A stretch of DNA of 7,222 nt, taken from the NCBI GenBank assembly GCA_034435395.1, contig DAOTXK010000390.1:1-7222 (forward strand). The letters run 5' to 3'. Of this stretch, positions 5,008 through 7,222 are shown in pieces. This DNA is from DAOTXK01 sp034435395. Its GTDB lineage: Bacteria; Chloroflexota; Anaerolineae; Aggregatilineales; Ch27. Under the pieces are notes generated by a model, which had not been told where the DNA came from, ran no database searches, and saw only the letters and a program-made list of their open reading frames with translations. Position numbers and translations under genes: made by a program. How positions within the stretch are numbered: position 1 is the first letter of the stretch; the number at the start of each line of letters is the position of its first letter.

Positions 5008-7221
5008 TCACCCCTGATCGCCCAGAATCTGTGCCACCCGGTCGATGGCCACGCTGAAATATTTGGCCGCCGGATGGTGGACGACGAGCGCGGCGGTGCT
5101 TTGCTCCGGCACCAGTTGATAGGACGCCGTCAGCGACATGCCCAGTTCTTCCGCCGCGGCGGGCAGCAGTTGGAAGACAAACTCGTGCTGTTGCAGGTCC
5201 GGGCAGGCGGGATAACCCCAGCTGTAACGTTTGCCCTGCGTTTCCGGCAGGCCCAGTTCGCGCCGGGCGTGGCGATGCACGTAGACCGCCGCCGCCTCCG
5301 CCGTCTGCACAGCCAGGCCGTGGAAGAAGTAGGCTTCGCTGTAGTTGTCGGCGCTTTGCAGCCGGTTAAATTCTTCCGTGGCGACCTCGCCCACCGTCAC
5401 CACCTGGAAGGCCGCCACATCCACCTGGCCGCTCTCCACCGGGGCGAAGTAATCGCTCAGGCACAGGTATTCGCCGCTGGTCTGGCGCGGGAAGGCAAAG
5501 CGGGCGATTTCCTGCCGGGACCTGCTCGTATCGCCGTCCGCGCCGGCAAACGCCCGGTAATCCCACACGATCAGGTCGTCGCCATCGCTATTGACCGGGA
5601 AGTAACCGTAAACTCCCTGCGGGCGCAGCGTGCCCCGTCGGAGGGCTTCTCGCCGCATGCGGTCCAGCCGCGCCTCAAATTCGGCTTCCAGCTTCTGCCA
5701 TTCCTCGCCGTGGGCGTTTTTCGCTCCCCAGGAGAGCCGGAATAACTCCGGTCGGTGAATGTCCTGGAAGACCATCTCCAGCGGCATCTGGTGGATGGTC
5801 CTGGGCCCCCAGAAAGGCGGGGTGGGGATGTGAGGCGCGGGACCGACGGCGCTGCGCCGGTCGGGATGGCGGTCGCGCGGGCGGCGGCCCGGTTTGCCCA
5901 TCTCCTCATAGGCTTCAACGACGATCCGGGCCAGGAAGGCATCACGTTTCGCCGGGTCGGTCAGATGGTCCATCACAGCCAGCCCCTCGAAGGCGTCCTG
6001 GCAGTAAAACACGCCCGGCCGGTAGGGTTCGCCCGTCTCCTCCAGGAAAAGGATGCGCCGCCCAAACTTACGATTGATGGCCGCGCCGCCCACCAGCACC
6101 GGGAATTCCATCCCGCGCCGGGCCAGCTCGTTAACCACCAGCGGCATCTGCCGGGAGGTGCTGACCAGCAGCGCGCTCAGGCCGATGGCGTCGGCATGGT
6201 GCGCGACCGCCGCCTCGATAATAGTGTTGGCGGGCACCTGCTTGCCCAGGTCGTGGACGGTATAGCCGTTGTTGCTCAGGATGGTTTTGACCAGGTTCAT
6301 GCCGATGTCGTGCACGTCGCCATAGACCGTCGCCAGCACCACCGTGCCCTTGGTGGCCCCGGCGGCTTTTTCCATGAAGTTCTCCAGGTAGGCGACCGCC
6401 TGCTTCATCACCTCGGCGCTTTGCAGCACGAAGGGCAGGATCAGCTCGCCCGCGCCGAACTTGTCGCCCACTTCCTTCATGGCCGGCAGCAGGACGTGAT
6501 TGAGCACGCCGACCGCGTCCTGGCGGGTCAGGCAGTCGTCGATCAGCCCCTCCACGCCGTCCTTCCGGCGGTGCACGATCTGCCAGTGGAGGGCCTGCTC
6601 GCTGGTCATGCCAGCGGTGGGGTCAACCGCCGCCGGCCCGCCGACCGGCACCGCGTGCGCCTCGAAGTACTGGATGAAGCGAGGCAGGGCGTCCGGGTCG
6701 CGATTGAAGATCAGGTCTTCGGCCAGTTGGCGCTGCTCCGCCGGGATTTCGGCGTAGGGCGTGATGTGCGCCGGGTTGACGATGGCCATGTCCAGCCCGG
6801 CCTGCACGGCGTGGTAGAGGAAGACGCTGTTGAGCACGCCACGCGCTGCCGGGCTGATGCCGAAGCTCACATTGCTGATGCCCAGCGAGGTCATCACGCC
6901 GGGCAGATGCGCTTTGATCAGCCGGATGGCCTCGATGGTCTCGATGGCGTCGTTCCGCAGCTCCGGCTGCCCGGTGGTGAGCGGGAAGGTCAGCGTGTCA
7001 AAGATCAGGTCTTCCTGCGCCAGGGCGTATTCCTCGGTGGCGATCCGGGTGATCCGCTCGGCGATGGCGAGCTTTTTCTCGCGGTCGTGGGCCATGCCCT
7101 CCTCATCGATGGTCATGGAAAGGACCGCCGCGCCGTACTTCCGGGCGATGGGCAACACCTGGTCGATGCGGGCGCGCCCGTTCTCCAGGTTGTTGCCGTT
7201 GATGATCCCGCGTCCGGGGTA
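5008..7221 (-). CDS. metH: Methionine synthase, cobalamin-dependent, 5' end outside window
   Basis: MetH moves a methyl group from methyl-THF through cobalamin to homocysteine, giving methionine. The frame is open to the window edge, so 737 residues are visible and the true start lies further right; a GTG at 7158-7156 is internal, because the family match continues upstream of it (INGNNLENG). In order: methyl-THF-binding barrel (visible residues 1 to about 195), cap helices (about 200-285), cobalamin-binding Rossmann domain (about 290-410) with DVHDIG, whose H304 is the lower cobalt ligand, a proline/arginine-rich linker ending PTPPFWG, and the AdoMet-dependent reactivation domain (about 450-737) with RYSWGYPACPD. 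R665 and Y670 match the E. coli motif RPAPGYPACP. The activation domain has extra segments (GYFPVNSDG, FPRQTSGEYLCLSDYF, FQVVTVGE) seen in the cyanobacterial and Thermus-type enzyme. Whether an N-terminal homocysteine-binding domain is present cannot be told. The deaminase gene follows after 18 bases. Confidence 0.96.
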   Translation of the reverse strand, partial: YPGRGIINGNNLENGRARIDQVLPIARKYGAAVLSMTIDEEGMAHDREKKLAIAERITRIATEEYALAQEDLIFDTLTFPLTTGQPELRNDAIETIEAIRLIKAHLPGVMTSLGISNVSFGISPAARGVLNSVFLYHAVQAGLDMAIVNPAHITPYAEIPAEQRQLAEDLIFNRDPDALPRFIQYFEAHAVPVGGPAAVDPTAGMTSEQALHWQIVHRRKDGVEGLIDDCLTRQDAVGVLNHVLLPAMKEVGDKFGAGELILPFVLQSAEVMKQAVAYLENFMEKAAGATKGTVVLATVYGDVHDIGMNLVKTILSNNGYTVHDLGKQVPANTIIEAAVAHHADAIGLSALLVSTSRQMPLVVNELARRGMEFPVLVGGAAINRKFGRRILFLEETGEPYRPGVFYCQDAFEGLAVMDHLTDPAKRDAFLARIVVEAYEEMGKPGRRPRDRHPDRRSAVGPAPHIPTPPFWGPRTIHQMPLEMVFQDIHRPELFRLSWGAKNAHGEEWQKLEAEFEARLDRMRREALRRGTLRPQGVYGYFPVNSDGDDLIVWDYRAFAGADGDTSRSRQEIARFAFPRQTSGEYLCLSDYFAPVESGQVDVAAFQVVTVGEVATEEFNRLQSADNYSEAYFFHGLAVQTAEAAAVYVHRHARRELGLPETQGKRYSWGYPACPDLQQHEFVFQLLPAAAEELGMSLTASYQLVPEQSTAALVVHHPAAKYFSVAIDRVAQILGDQG

Positions 7222-7222
7222 G

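Overview
The window is GC-rich, and every convincing gene lies on the minus strand. It is a sulfur amino-acid and one-carbon locus. The order in transcription direction (right to left) is: a truncated cobalamin-dependent methionine synthase (metH), an adenosine deaminase family gene, a 372-base gap holding a regulatory leader, cysK, cysE, and a truncated bifunctional homocysteine S-methyltransferase/methylenetetrahydrofolate reductase. The long plus-strand frames are shadows of these genes. I see no tRNA, rRNA, CRISPR array, insertion sequence or phage gene. The gene types (a long cyanobacteria/Thermus-like MetH activation domain, a fused HMT-MTHFR, a short CysE) and the base composition suggest an environmental bacterium, possibly Chloroflexota or a deep-branching Gram-positive-like lineage. 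That placement is an impression, not a test.

Region by region: 5008-7221 is MetH, entering in its pterin-binding domain and ending after the AdoMet-dependent activation domain. It is followed after 18 bases by the deaminase (3943-4989), which has its own ribosome binding site. The gap 3571-3942 holds a candidate sigma70-type promoter (3794-3822) and a leader of roughly 217 nt. The leader contains a possible 37-codon cysteine-containing peptide, a hairpin, and a perfect 10-bp intrinsic terminator. The hairpin's 3' arm is exactly complementary to 10 nt across the terminator loop. This is the architecture of a transcription attenuator for cysK-cysE. cysK (2638-3570) and cysE (1949-2635 from the preferred ATG) are two bases apart. 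The 145-base gap before the HMT-MTHFR gene carries a near-copy of a 16-bp dyad box that also overlaps the cysK promoter. It also carries a small hairpin whose loop can pair with the Shine-Dalgarno region in a pseudoknot-like arrangement.

How the genes work together: CysE activates serine with acetyl-CoA and CysK converts O-acetylserine plus sulfide to cysteine. The reductase half of the fused protein makes 5-methyltetrahydrofolate. MetH uses it, and the methyltransferase half of the fusion can also methylate homocysteine, giving methionine and then AdoMet. Spent AdoMet yields S-adenosylhomocysteine and then adenosine plus homocysteine, so a neighbouring adenosine deaminase could pull that cycle forward. 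The most interesting material is regulatory: the cysK attenuator, the shared dyad box, and the possible SD-sequestering pseudoknot.
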